NCBI RefSeq assembly: GCF_005160265.1
Contig: NZ_CP039865.1
Location: 248,001 to 312,000, forward strand
Source: Phreatobacter aquaticus
GTDB lineage: Bacteria; Pseudomonadota; Alphaproteobacteria; Rhizobiales; Phreatobacteraceae
DNA: 64,000 nt
Direction: 5' to 3'
Position 1 is the first letter of the stretch. The number at the start of each line of letters is the position of its first letter. Positions 51,995 to 60,150 of the stretch are shown one piece after another. The notes under the pieces are model-generated. The model searched no databases. It worked only from the letters and a program-made list of their open reading frames with translations, and had not been told where the DNA came from. A program made the position numbers and the translations under genes.

Positions 51995-52741
51995 ATGAGC
52001 GACACTCGCACGGCGCCCATCCTCACGCTCGACAATGTGGTCGGCGGCTATGGCGCCATCACCATCCTCAATGGCACCAGCTTCGCGGTCCGACCCGGCA
52101 CGATCACAACGGTGATCGGCCCGAATGGCGCCGGCAAGTCCACCGTGTTCAAGGCGATCTTCGGCCTTCTGAAGCTCTCCTCCGGCCGCATCCATTTCGA
52201 CGGCGCCGAGATCACTCGGCATCCGCCGCGCGATCTGATCGCGCGTGGCATCGTCTATGTGCCGCAGGGCCGCAACGTCTTCGCCGAACTCTCGGTGCGC
52301 CACAATCTGGAGCTTGGCGCCGTCGCCATTCCCGGCGTCACCGATCTCGGCCAGCGGATCGAAGCGGCGATGGACCGCTTCCCCATGCTGCGCACCAAGG
52401 CCGATGCCCAGGCCTCCACACTCTCCGGCGGTCAGCAGAAGATCCTGGAGGTCGCCCGCGGCCTGCTGCTCGAGCCGAAGCTGATGCTGATCGACGAACC
52501 CTCGATCGGCCTTTCGCCGCTCATGGTGCAGGAGGTGTTCGCCATTCTGAAGGACCTGCGGGCCAAGGGCGTCACCATCCTGCTGATCGAACAGAACGCC
52601 AAGGCGGCGCTGTCGATCTCCGACGAGGCCATCGTGCTGGAACAAGGCCAGACCCGGATGCACGACACAGCTGCCGCGATCCTCGCCGACCCACGCGTCG
52701 GCCAGCTCTTCCTCGGCGGCGCCCTGACACCGGCCGCCTGA
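51995..52741 (+). CDS. livF: Liv-type ABC ATPase (LivF)
   Basis: Second ATPase, 248 residues: Walker A GPNGAGKST, VPQGRNVFAELSV (LivF hallmark), signature LSGGQQKI, Walker B LMLIDEPSIGLSP. It ends the Liv operon. Its stop is two bases from the stop of the convergent LysR gene, leaving no room for a separate terminator. Confidence 0.95.
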   Translation: MSDTRTAPILTLDNVVGGYGAITILNGTSFAVRPGTITTVIGPNGAGKSTVFKAIFGLLKLSSGRIHFDGAEITRHPPRDLIARGIVYVPQGRNVFAELSVRHNLELGAVAIPGVTDLGQRIEAAMDRFPMLRTKADAQASTLSGGQQKILEVARGLLLEPKLMLIDEPSIGLSPLMVQEVFAILKDLRAKGVTILLIEQNAKAALSISDEAIVLEQGQTRMHDTAAAILADPRVGQLFLGGALTPAA

Positions 52742-52743
52742 CC

Positions 52744-53646
52744 TCAGCTCTCGCCAAGGCGTGCGATATCATCGGTGATCTGGCGGACAAGCTGGCGCGC
52801 CGGCGCATTCAGCGGGCGACCTGTCGCGGTGAGCAGCCCGATGCCCACCTTGTTGATCGCCTCCGAGGCAAATGGCCGCCAGACCAACTCGCCGCGCTCG
52901 ATCTCCTCCAGGAAGCCGAGTCTTGTGAAGAAGGCGATGCCCATGCCGAGGCGGATCGCCCGCTTCAGCATCTGGATCGAATTCGACGTGATGCGCGGCA
53001 CCGAGTGCGCGCGGAACGCCGAGAAGTCCGGGTCGATATCGGCCGAGCGCGGCAAGGGCCCGGCCTGCGCCAGGAACGGATAGGCCCGCGCCTCCTCGAA
53101 ACTGACGATCCGCTTGCCGGCGAGCGGATGGTCCACCGGCATGATGACGCCGAGCGGCGCCGGGATCTCCGCCAGCAGCTGGACGCTCCGCACCATCTGG
53201 CCAACGAAGGTGAAGCCGATATCGGCGCGGCCATCGGCGAGTTGCTCCGGCACCTCGCTCGGCTGCACGGCCAAAACCGTCAGCGTCACCGCCGGAAAGT
53301 CGGCGCGGAACCGGTCGATCACGCGCGGCAGGAAATCGACCAGCAGCGAATCCACCGCCACGATCGTCACGTGGCCGGACTTTGCCTCGCGGAGATCGTC
53401 GATCTCGGCGCGCACGCGATCATAGTCGTGGAAGGTCGTGGTGACATGGCGGAGCAGCAAGTCGCCCGCTGCCGTCAGCCGCATGCCGCCGGGCAGCCGG
53501 TCGAACAGCGGCGTGCCGAATTCGCTCTCGAGCTTCAGGATCTGGCGGTTGAGCGCGCTCGCCGCAACATTGAGATGCCCGGCCGCCTTGCGGATCGAGC
53601 CGAGCCGGGCCGTCTCGCGGAAATAGGCAAGGGCAGCCGCATGCAT
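52744..53646 (-). CDS. LysR-family transcriptional regulator at the operon end
   Basis: LysR regulator of 300 residues. HTH region at about 1-65 (LAYFRETARLGSIRKAAGHL, NVAASALNRQILKLESEFGT, PLFDRLPGGMRLTAAG). The effector domain includes SGHVTIVAVDSLLVDFLP. It begins five bases after the ferredoxin stop, so it appears to be the last gene of the seven-enzyme/transport operon that starts near 59969, rather than divergently transcribed as is usual for LysR. It would then need to act on the distant divergent region 59970-60150 (inference). Confidence 0.9.
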   Translation of the reverse strand: MHAAALAYFRETARLGSIRKAAGHLNVAASALNRQILKLESEFGTPLFDRLPGGMRLTAAGDLLLRHVTTTFHDYDRVRAEIDDLREAKSGHVTIVAVDSLLVDFLPRVIDRFRADFPAVTLTVLAVQPSEVPEQLADGRADIGFTFVGQMVRSVQLLAEIPAPLGVIMPVDHPLAGKRIVSFEEARAYPFLAQAGPLPRSADIDPDFSAFRAHSVPRITSNSIQMLKRAIRLGMGIAFFTRLGFLEEIERGELVWRPFASEAINKVGIGLLTATGRPLNAPARQLVRQITDDIARLGES

Positions 53647-53651
53647 CGGCT

Positions 53652-53984
53652 CTAGCCGGCCCTGGCGGGCCAGGCCGCGACGACCGGATGGTCGACCGCG
53701 CGGGTGGTCTTGGCGTCGGCACCGCGAGGCGAGCCGAGACCGGTCACCTCAGGGCCGAAATAGGCGCGATTGACCTCGACCCACATGGTCAGTTCCTCCG
53801 GCAGGCGGTCGTCGGCGTGAATGGCTGCCACCGGGCAGACCGTCTCGCAGAGACCACAATCGATGCACTCGTCCGGATGGATGTAGAGCGTGCGGCCACC
53901 CTCGTAAATGCAGTCGACCGGGCAAGCGTCGAGACAGCCCCGGTCCTTCACGTCGATGCAGGCATCGGTGATGACGAAGGGCAT
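53652..53984 (-). CDS. Seven-iron-type ferredoxin
   Basis: Ferredoxin of 110 residues. Cys residues at 9, 17, 21 and 25 and at 40, 43, 46 and 50 match the spacing of the Azotobacter FdI-type protein, one [3Fe-4S] and one [4Fe-4S] cluster (C-x7-C-x3-C-x3-C and C-x2-C-x2-C-x3-CP). The C-terminal extension LPEELTMWVEVNRAYF is also typical of that type. It is four bases from the enoyl-CoA hydratase gene. It probably carries electrons to or from the operon's FAD oxidoreductase (inference). Confidence 0.93.
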   Translation of the reverse strand: MPFVITDACIDVKDRGCLDACPVDCIYEGGRTLYIHPDECIDCGLCETVCPVAAIHADDRLPEELTMWVEVNRAYFGPEVTGLGSPRGADAKTTRAVDHPVVAAWPARAG

Positions 53985-53988
53985 GGGC

Positions 53989-54765
53989 TCAGCGACCCTT
54001 CCAGACAGGCTTCCGCTTCTCCACGAAGGCCTGGACGCCCTCGCGCGAATCCTCGGAATTCAGCGCCTCCACCAGCGCCGGCAGACGCTGCGCCTGGGCT
54101 TCCGCCGCGGTCAGATGGGCGGTGCGCCGGACCACCTGCTTGATGGCGCGCACCGACAGCGGCGCGCAGGCGAGGATTTCGGCGAGCCAGCGATCGACCG
54201 CCGCATCGAGCTCGGCCATCGGCACGACCTCGTTGACGAGCCCGAAGGCGAGCGCTTCCGGCGCCTTGATCCGCCGCCCCGTGAGCAGCATGCCCATGGC
54301 GGCGCGATGCGGAATCTGCCGCTGCAAGAGCGTCATGCCACCATCGAGCGGCAGGCGCCCGACGCGCGCCTCCGGCAGGCCGAAGGTCGCGTGATCAGCC
54401 GCCACGATCAGGTCGCAGCCGAGCACCATCTCAAAGCCACCGCCGACCGCATGGCCGTTGACGCGAGCAATCACCGGCACGTCCAGCGTCTCGCGCAGCG
54501 CGATGCCGCCGAACCCGCCCGGACGCGGCATGGCCCAGTATTCAAGGCCGGACGCACCGCTGCCGCCCTTCATGTCGGCGCCGGTGGAAAAGGCGCGCTC
54601 GCCCGATCCCGTCAGCACCACGGCGCGGATCGCACGGTCGCGCTCGATCGTGCCCCAGATCGCCTGCAATTCCTGCTCGGCCCCCTGGTCGATGGCGTTC
54701 ATCACCTCGGGCCGATCAATCGTGACCCAGGCGACGTGATCCTTCGTCTCGAAGCGGATCGCCAT
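53989..54765 (-). CDS. Enoyl-CoA hydratase/isomerase-family protein
   Basis: Crotonase-fold enzyme of 258 residues. ATG 54765 overlaps the CoA-transferase stop by one base; the longer frame upstream is a shadow of that gene. VAWVTIDRPEVMNAID, AFSTGADMKGG, ARVNGHAVGGGFEMVLGCDL (oxyanion hole) and FGLPEARVGRLPLDGGMT are standard. In the last stretch the residues that act as catalytic Glu pair in hydratases are E (PEARVG) and P/D; the first catalytic Glu of the loop FEMVLGCDLI is E. Exact reaction (hydration, isomerisation or hydrolysis) cannot be fixed. Confidence 0.92.
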   Translation of the reverse strand: MAIRFETKDHVAWVTIDRPEVMNAIDQGAEQELQAIWGTIERDRAIRAVVLTGSGERAFSTGADMKGGSGASGLEYWAMPRPGGFGGIALRETLDVPVIARVNGHAVGGGFEMVLGCDLIVAADHATFGLPEARVGRLPLDGGMTLLQRQIPHRAAMGMLLTGRRIKAPEALAFGLVNEVVPMAELDAAVDRWLAEILACAPLSVRAIKQVVRRTAHLTAAEAQAQRLPALVEALNSEDSREGVQAFVEKRKPVWKGR

Positions 54766-55931
54766 CACTCGGCCGCGCGCATGGTGGAAGCGGCGACTTC
54801 GGCGCGCACCGCGTCCGTATCCCGACCAAGCGACGGCGGCGCGACGCGGATCGAGACCGGCGCATCCGACATGTGGATCGGCGAGCCGACCACCCGGATG
54901 CGCTCGATGTCGCCATCGGCCTCGATGATCATCTCGTTGATCGCCGTCTGCTCGTCGGCCAGCGCCTCGGCAAGCGAGCGCACCGGCGCGCAGAGCAGGT
55001 CCTGCTCCTCGAGCCGTCCGAGCCAATAGGCTGTGGTGTTGGAGGCGAAGCGGGCGCGGAAAATGTCCTGCAGCGCCTTCTTGTTCGTCACCTGGTCGGC
55101 GAAGGTGGCGAAGCGCGGATCCTTGCCGAGATGGTCGATCTCCAGCGCCTTCGAGATGTCGCCAAGCGGATCGGCCTTGAAGGCCCCGACCATCACTAGC
55201 GCGCCATCCGAGGTCGGGAACACGCCAGACAGCGGCATGGCGCCCCAGTTCACCTCACGCCCGCGCATCAGCTGGGCGGCGGCTTCCTGTGTCTGGGCGG
55301 CGAGCATGGAATCGAGCAGCGAGACGGCGATCCGCTGGCCGCGGCCGGTCTTCTGACGCTGCAGGATTGCCAGCAGCACGCCCTGGACGAGATGCATGCC
55401 GGCGGAATAGTCGGCAAAGGTGGTGGCGTGGACGGCCAGTGGCTGGTCGTCGTTGGAGCGGCGATGCATGACGCCGCTCATCGCCTGGGCCAGCACGTCC
55501 TGCCCGCCCTTGTGGGCATAGGGGCCTTCAAGGCCATAGCCGGTGCCGACCGCGTAGATCAGCTTCGGATTGACCTTTGCGAGGTCCTCATAGCCGAAGC
55601 CGAGACGCTCCATCACGCCGGCACGGAAATTGTTGACCACCACGTCGGAGCGGCGCGCGAGATCCAGCACGAAGTCGCGGTCCTCGGTCTTGCGCAGGTC
55701 GAGCACGATCGACCGCTTGTTGCGGTTGAGCGAGCAGAAGACCGGCCCGAGCAGGCCCGCCGGATCGTTCGGGAAGGCGGTGCGCGACAGGTCGCCGGTG
55801 CCCGGCTTCTCGATCTTGATGACGTCGGCGCCGTAATCGGCGAGCATCTGGGTCGCCACCGGCCCCATCATCACCTGGGTGAAGTCGATGACCTTGATGC
55901 CGGCGAGCGGCAGGGTGTCGGGGGCGCTCAT
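54765..55931 (-). CDS. CaiB/BaiF family (type III) CoA-transferase
   Basis: CoA-transferase of 388 residues: PLAGIKVIDFTQVMMGPVATQ, DYGADVIKIEKPGTGDLSR, RNKRSIVLDLRK, DVVVNNFRAGVMERLGFGYE and a following segment with the likely active-site Asp in QDVLAQAMSG. It is a second, distinct member of the family in the window (the other is at 10887). It overlaps both neighbours (ATGA with the flavoprotein, TGATG with the hydratase), so it acts in the same pathway: CoA activation of the acid imported by the NMT1-type transporter is the simplest reading (inference). Confidence 0.93.
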   Translation of the reverse strand: MSAPDTLPLAGIKVIDFTQVMMGPVATQMLADYGADVIKIEKPGTGDLSRTAFPNDPAGLLGPVFCSLNRNKRSIVLDLRKTEDRDFVLDLARRSDVVVNNFRAGVMERLGFGYEDLAKVNPKLIYAVGTGYGLEGPYAHKGGQDVLAQAMSGVMHRRSNDDQPLAVHATTFADYSAGMHLVQGVLLAILQRQKTGRGQRIAVSLLDSMLAAQTQEAAAQLMRGREVNWGAMPLSGVFPTSDGALVMVGAFKADPLGDISKALEIDHLGKDPRFATFADQVTNKKALQDIFRARFASNTTAYWLGRLEEQDLLCAPVRSLAEALADEQTAINEMIIEADGDIERIRVVGSPIHMSDAPVSIRVAPPSLGRDTDAVRAEVAASTMRAAE

Positions 55932-57289
55932 GCGGCCTTCTCCATGATTTTCGCATTGGCTGAGGGAATGTCGCCGGGATCGCCACCCTGGGCGCGCACC
56001 CGTGCGCAGATCGCCGCCGGCTGGACCTGGCGGGGCTGGATGTTCGAAGCAACCGCAAGTGCCGCCGCGACGCCGGCCGACTGGCCCATCGACATGCAGG
56101 GCGGAATCTCGCGCGACTGCTTCTGCGCCGCTTCGGTCGCAGCATAGTGACGGCCGGCCACCACCATGCCGTCAATGCCCTTGGGCAGCATGGCGCGATA
56201 GGGCGTGTAATAGTCGCGGCCGCGCGCCACCGTATCGGCGAAATGGACCCGGTCCATCACGTCGTCCTTGGTCACGACATAGTCGCCCTCGAGCAGCCGC
56301 GTCTGGCGAACGCCGAGCTGCGGCGCGACATCCACCACGAAGCACGAACCGAAGCCCGGCATGTTGGCGCGGACGAAATCGACCAGCGCATAGATGCGCT
56401 TGCGGCCCTCGAAATCGGCTTTGGTGATGTCTTCCACCGACAGGCCGTCGAGGCCGGTCATATGCGGGCAATTGCACCAGACGATGCCCGGCAGCGGCGT
56501 CTTCAGCCACCAGAGATCCCACGAGCCGCCCATCAGGCGCTTCGCCTGCCGGTCGATCTTGGCATAGGTCTCCGGGTCCTCATGGCGGAAGCGCTCGGCT
56601 TCTTCCGTATCCACGCCGCCGAGGCGGAACACCGTGGTGAGAATGTAGGACCCGTGGACGAAGCCGGCGCCGGCGGCGGAGGCGACATCGAGATCGCCGG
56701 TCGCGTCGATCACCACATCGCCCATGATCGCCTGGCGGCCGGCCTTGGTCTCGCAGATCACGCCCTTGATGCGGTTGCCGTCCATGACGGCACGCGAGAA
56801 CCACGAGTGCAGTCGCACATCGACGCCGGCCTCCGCGATCATGTCATTGGAGATGCGCTTCCAGCCATCGGGATCGAAGGCGGCGGCCATGACGATCGGC
56901 GCGGGCTTGGTCTGCGCACGGAAATCGAAGGCGCCCCATCGGCCCCATTTGCGCAGAAGTTCCCAGCTCTGGCCGCGCTCTTCCGGCGGCGGGAACACGC
57001 AGGCGCCGACCTTGGCCATCCGGTCGATCATCTCGGTGCAGATGCCGGTCGTGGTGACCTCATCACCGTTGTGCATGTCGTCGAGCACCAGCACCATGCC
57101 GCCGGCGGCAAGACCGCCGAGATAGGGATAGCGCTCGATCAGCGTGACGGAGGCGCCTTCGCGCCGCGCAGCGATGGCCGCCGAGAAGCCGGCGGGGCCA
57201 CCGCCCACAACCACCACGTCGGAGCGGGCAACAATTGTCGCCTCGCCGGGAGAGTCGGTGATCCGTTCGGAAGTCATGTCCGCGCTCAT
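55928..57289 (-). CDS. FAD-dependent oxidoreductase (FAD_oxidored family)
   Basis: Flavoprotein of 453 residues. The Rossmann fingerprint VVVVGGGPAGFSAAIAARRE is at about 25-45, with the partner acidic residue in VTLIERYPYLGGLAAGG. DVVIDATGDLDVASAAG near 200 and VAGRHYAATEAAQKQSREIP, CMSMGQSAGVAAALAV near the C-terminus are typical of the PF12831 group, which includes reductases related to CoB-CoM heterodisulfide reductase A and fumarate-reductase-like enzymes. Substrate is unknown. With the ferredoxin three genes downstream it could form an electron-transfer pair acting on a CoA thioester or free acid (inference). Confidence 0.9.
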   Translation of the reverse strand: MSADMTSERITDSPGEATIVARSDVVVVGGGPAGFSAAIAARREGASVTLIERYPYLGGLAAGGMVLVLDDMHNGDEVTTTGICTEMIDRMAKVGACVFPPPEERGQSWELLRKWGRWGAFDFRAQTKPAPIVMAAAFDPDGWKRISNDMIAEAGVDVRLHSWFSRAVMDGNRIKGVICETKAGRQAIMGDVVIDATGDLDVASAAGAGFVHGSYILTTVFRLGGVDTEEAERFRHEDPETYAKIDRQAKRLMGGSWDLWWLKTPLPGIVWCNCPHMTGLDGLSVEDITKADFEGRKRIYALVDFVRANMPGFGSCFVVDVAPQLGVRQTRLLEGDYVVTKDDVMDRVHFADTVARGRDYYTPYRAMLPKGIDGMVVAGRHYAATEAAQKQSREIPPCMSMGQSAGVAAALAVASNIQPRQVQPAAICARVRAQGGDPGDIPSANAKIMEKAA

Positions 57290-57307
57290 GATCGTCTCCG
57301 GGGAAAG

Positions 57308-58138
57308 TCAGTGAGAATTGGCAGGCTGCCAGCGCACGACGAAGCGCTCGACGGTGAGGATCGCCACGAAGAACAGCACCGAGAAGGCCGAACCGACCAG
57401 GACGGTGGCGTAGAGCATGGCGGAATCGAAATTGTAGGTGGACTGGATGATCAGGGCGCCGATGCCGGTGGTGGAGCCGATCCACTCGCCGACGATGGCG
57501 CCGATGACCGCTGTCGAGGCCGCGATCTTCAGGGCCGAGAACAGATAGGGCAGCGAGTTGCGCAGGCGGAGCTTGAAGAACACCTCGCTCTTCGAGGCCG
57601 AGAGCACCCGCATGAGCTCCATCGCCTGCGGGTTCACTGCCTCAAGGCCGCGCACCATGTTCACCAGCGTCGGGAAGAAGCAGATCAGCGCCGCGATCGC
57701 GATCTTCGGCTCCATGCCATTGCCGAGCAGCAGGACCAGGATCGGCGCCTTGGCGACCACCGGGATCGTGTTGATCAGCACGACGACGGGGAAGAAGGCT
57801 TCCTCCATCGACTTGGAGTGGACGAACAGGGTCGCGAGCAGGATCGCCGCGATGTTGCCGATCAGGAAGCCCGAGAAGGCTTCGATGGCGGTCGGCAGCA
57901 GATTGATCAGCAGGATGTCGAGTTTGGTCCAGAGCGTCATCAGCACCAGCTGCGGTGACGGCGCGACGAAGACCGGTACCTTGAAGAACCAGACGACGAA
58001 TGCCCAGAGCCCGAGCGCCGCGACAATGCCGGCGGCCGGCAGCAGGCGGCGGCGCCAGAGGAGAAGCGTCTGCGCGTCGCGATAGGCCTTTTCAGCGGCG
58101 GCAACGCCTTGATCGATGCCGAGGTCGACGGCGGTCAT
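57308..58138 (-). CDS. ABC importer permease, SsuC/TauC/NMT1-associated type
   Basis: Permease of 276 residues with about six membrane helices. The EAA-type loop contains EVFFKLRLRNSLPYLFSALKIA, and TAVIGAIVGEWIGSTTGIGALI is the canonical C-terminal half seen in sulfonate, nitrate and pyrimidine importers. It overlaps the upstream ATPase gene by ATGA and ends 18 bases before the flavoprotein gene. Confidence 0.93.
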   Translation of the reverse strand: MTAVDLGIDQGVAAAEKAYRDAQTLLLWRRRLLPAAGIVAALGLWAFVVWFFKVPVFVAPSPQLVLMTLWTKLDILLINLLPTAIEAFSGFLIGNIAAILLATLFVHSKSMEEAFFPVVVLINTIPVVAKAPILVLLLGNGMEPKIAIAALICFFPTLVNMVRGLEAVNPQAMELMRVLSASKSEVFFKLRLRNSLPYLFSALKIAASTAVIGAIVGEWIGSTTGIGALIIQSTYNFDSAMLYATVLVGSAFSVLFFVAILTVERFVVRWQPANSH

Positions 58139-58917
58139 TGTCCCCTCCCGAGCGCATCGCGCAGCTTGCTGGCCGCGGCCACGAATTCCGGTGTCTCGCG
58201 AATACGCAGATCGCGGTCGCGCGGCATGTCGACATGGGTCATCGAGGCGACGCGGCCGGGATTGGCGGCCAGCACCAGCACCTGTTCGCCGAGATAGAGC
58301 GCCTCGTAGACCGAGTGGGTGACGAACAGGATGGTGGTCGCCGTCTCCTGCCAGATGCGGCGCAACTCCTCGTTCAACCGATCGCGGGTGATCTCGTCCA
58401 GCGCACCGAACGGCTCGTCCATCAGGAGCAGCTTCGGCCCGCCGAGCAGGGCGCGGGCGATCGACACGCGCTGGCGCATGCCGCCGGAGAGTTCATGCGG
58501 GAAACTGCCCTCCCAACCCTCGAGACCGACGAGCTTCAGAAGCTCGCGCGGCGTCGGCGAATTGGCCGGCAGCGCGCGCCTGCCGCCGACTTCAAGGGGC
58601 AGCTCAACATTCTCCAGCGCCGTGCGCCAGGGCAGCAGCGCTGCGTCCTGGAACACGAAGCCGAAATTGCGCTGCCTTCGCGCCTCTTCCGGGCTCATGC
58701 CGAAGACCGAGACATCACCGCTTGATGGCTGAACGAGATCGGCCACCACCCGGAGCAGGGTCGACTTGCCGCAGCCGGACGGTCCGAGGAGGCTGAGGAA
58801 ACCGCCGGCCGCCACGTCGAACGACACGTTCTCCAGCGCCGTCACCGTCCGGCGATCGGTGACGAAGCGAACAGTGACGTTCTGGCAGGCGACAGCGTGC
58901 GACGGCGCGCGCATCAT
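58135..58917 (-). CDS. ABC importer ATPase, SsuB/TauB type
   Basis: ATPase of 260 residues: Walker A GPSGCGKST, Q loop FVFQDAALLPWRTALENV (the LLPW form is typical of SsuB/TauB), signature LSGGMRQR, Walker B LLLMDEPFGALDE and FVTHSVYEALYL. It energises the importer formed with the neighbouring permease and binding protein. It starts 47 bases after the binding-protein gene. Confidence 0.94.
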   Translation of the reverse strand: MMRAPSHAVACQNVTVRFVTDRRTVTALENVSFDVAAGGFLSLLGPSGCGKSTLLRVVADLVQPSSGDVSVFGMSPEEARRQRNFGFVFQDAALLPWRTALENVELPLEVGGRRALPANSPTPRELLKLVGLEGWEGSFPHELSGGMRQRVSIARALLGGPKLLLMDEPFGALDEITRDRLNEELRRIWQETATTILFVTHSVYEALYLGEQVLVLAANPGRVASMTHVDMPRDRDLRIRETPEFVAAASKLRDALGRGQ

Positions 58918-58964
58918 CCGGACCTTTCCGGTGCGAGGACGAAATCAGTCAGGCGATAAGGCGA

Positions 58965-59969
58965 TCAGCCGATCTTCACCCGGCCATCAGCCGTGGCCTT
59001 GAGGATGTCGAAGGTGACGACTTCTTCAAGCTTGGGCGTCTTGCGCGAGAACTGGCCCAGCTGGGAATAGAGATCGATCTGGTCCTGCCAGACCTTCGGG
59101 TCCATGGCGCCCCAGCCACCCGTCTTGGTGCTGTCGGAAAAGGCATATTGCAGCATCACATCGAGGGCGACGCGCTCGTCGGCCTTGTTGAGGTTGGGGA
59201 ATTCCTTGACCAGCATGTCGGTCGCGGCATCGCGGTTGGCATGGGCATAGGCCCAGCCCTTCGAGGTCGCGCGCAGGAACTTGGCGAGCTGGTCCGACTT
59301 CTTCTGGATCGTGTCGACGGTCGCGTAATAGGGCAGCGCATAGAGCTTGACGCCGGCATCCCACAGCCGAAGGTCGACCCGGTCCGGCCCCAGAACCTTG
59401 AGCGCGGTCGTGTTGGTGAGCCAGCCGGTGACGACATCGACCTGGCCGGTCAGCAGCGGCGCCATGTCGGCGCCGATCGGGATGATGGTCACGTCCTTCT
59501 CGGGGATGTTGTTCTTGGCGAGCAGGGCGCGCAGCAGGATGACGCCGGTGGCCTGGATGCCGACCTTCTTGCCGACCAGATCGGAAGCCTTGGCGACCGG
59601 GTTCTTCTTCAGCGAGAAGAATGTGTAGGGGTGCACCTGCGCGCCGGTGGCGAAGCAGCGGATCGGCAGGTCCTGCGAGGCGGCCAGCATCAGCGACGGA
59701 CTGGACGACACCTGGCCAACCTCGAACCGGCCAGAGGCCACCACCGCCACGCCGTCAATGTTCGGGCCACCGGCCTGGAACCGGAGCTCGATACCCTCGG
59801 CATCGTAATAGCCGAGCTGCTTGGCGCAGACCTCGCCGATCTGGTTGCCCGAGAGCAGCCAGCCAAGCTGCAGATTGATGACCGGCTTGCCCTGGGCATT
59901 GGCATCGACGCCGACAAGAGCGGTCGCCGCGGTGGTGGCTGCCAAGAATGTCCTGCGATCCATCGTCAT
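58965..59969 (-). CDS. NMT1/THI5-like ABC solute-binding protein, Tat-type signal
   Basis: Periplasmic binding protein of 334 residues. The ATG at 59969 has AGGGGG just before it; a second ATG lies two codons in. The signal begins MTMDRRTFLAATTAATALVG, twin arginine, ending near ANAQ. NMT1-type landmarks: LGWLLSGNQIGEVCAKQLGY, GIELRFQAGGPNIDGVAVVASG, VGKKVGIQATGVILLRALL and VDVVTGWLTNTTAL. Relatives bind pyrimidines, sulfonates, nitrate or aromatic acids. It heads the eight-gene operon and diverges from an ATZ/TRZ amidohydrolase gene. Confidence 0.93.
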   Translation of the reverse strand: MTMDRRTFLAATTAATALVGVDANAQGKPVINLQLGWLLSGNQIGEVCAKQLGYYDAEGIELRFQAGGPNIDGVAVVASGRFEVGQVSSSPSLMLAASQDLPIRCFATGAQVHPYTFFSLKKNPVAKASDLVGKKVGIQATGVILLRALLAKNNIPEKDVTIIPIGADMAPLLTGQVDVVTGWLTNTTALKVLGPDRVDLRLWDAGVKLYALPYYATVDTIQKKSDQLAKFLRATSKGWAYAHANRDAATDMLVKEFPNLNKADERVALDVMLQYAFSDSTKTGGWGAMDPKVWQDQIDLYSQLGQFSRKTPKLEEVVTFDILKATADGRVKIG

Positions 59970-60013
59970 AGTCGCCCCCTGCGCTGTGGCGTGATGGCCG
60001 TTGCCGGCTCGAT

Positions 60014-60086
60014 GGACAGACAGGAAATCACAGGTGCCCTTTGCCACAAAGCGCAAAGAATCGCTCCACCTGTCCTAAATTTGCGC
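60014..60086. promoter_or_regulatory. Interleaved inverted repeats in the divergent region
   Basis: Within the 181-base divergent region, ACAGGTG (60030-60036) pairs with CACCTGT (60067-60073), and GCGCAAA (60051-60057) pairs with TTTGCGC (60080-60086). A third, GGACAG (60014-60019) with CTGTCC (60070-60075), overlaps the first. The interleaving argues for protein sites rather than one hairpin. LysR encoded at the operon end is a candidate ligand (inference). Confidence 0.4.
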
Positions 60087-60150
60087 ACACTCGGAGAAGG
60101 ATTGACGCTCCGCGCCGGACGGTGCTCCGTAGCCGCGGGGAGGCATCGCC

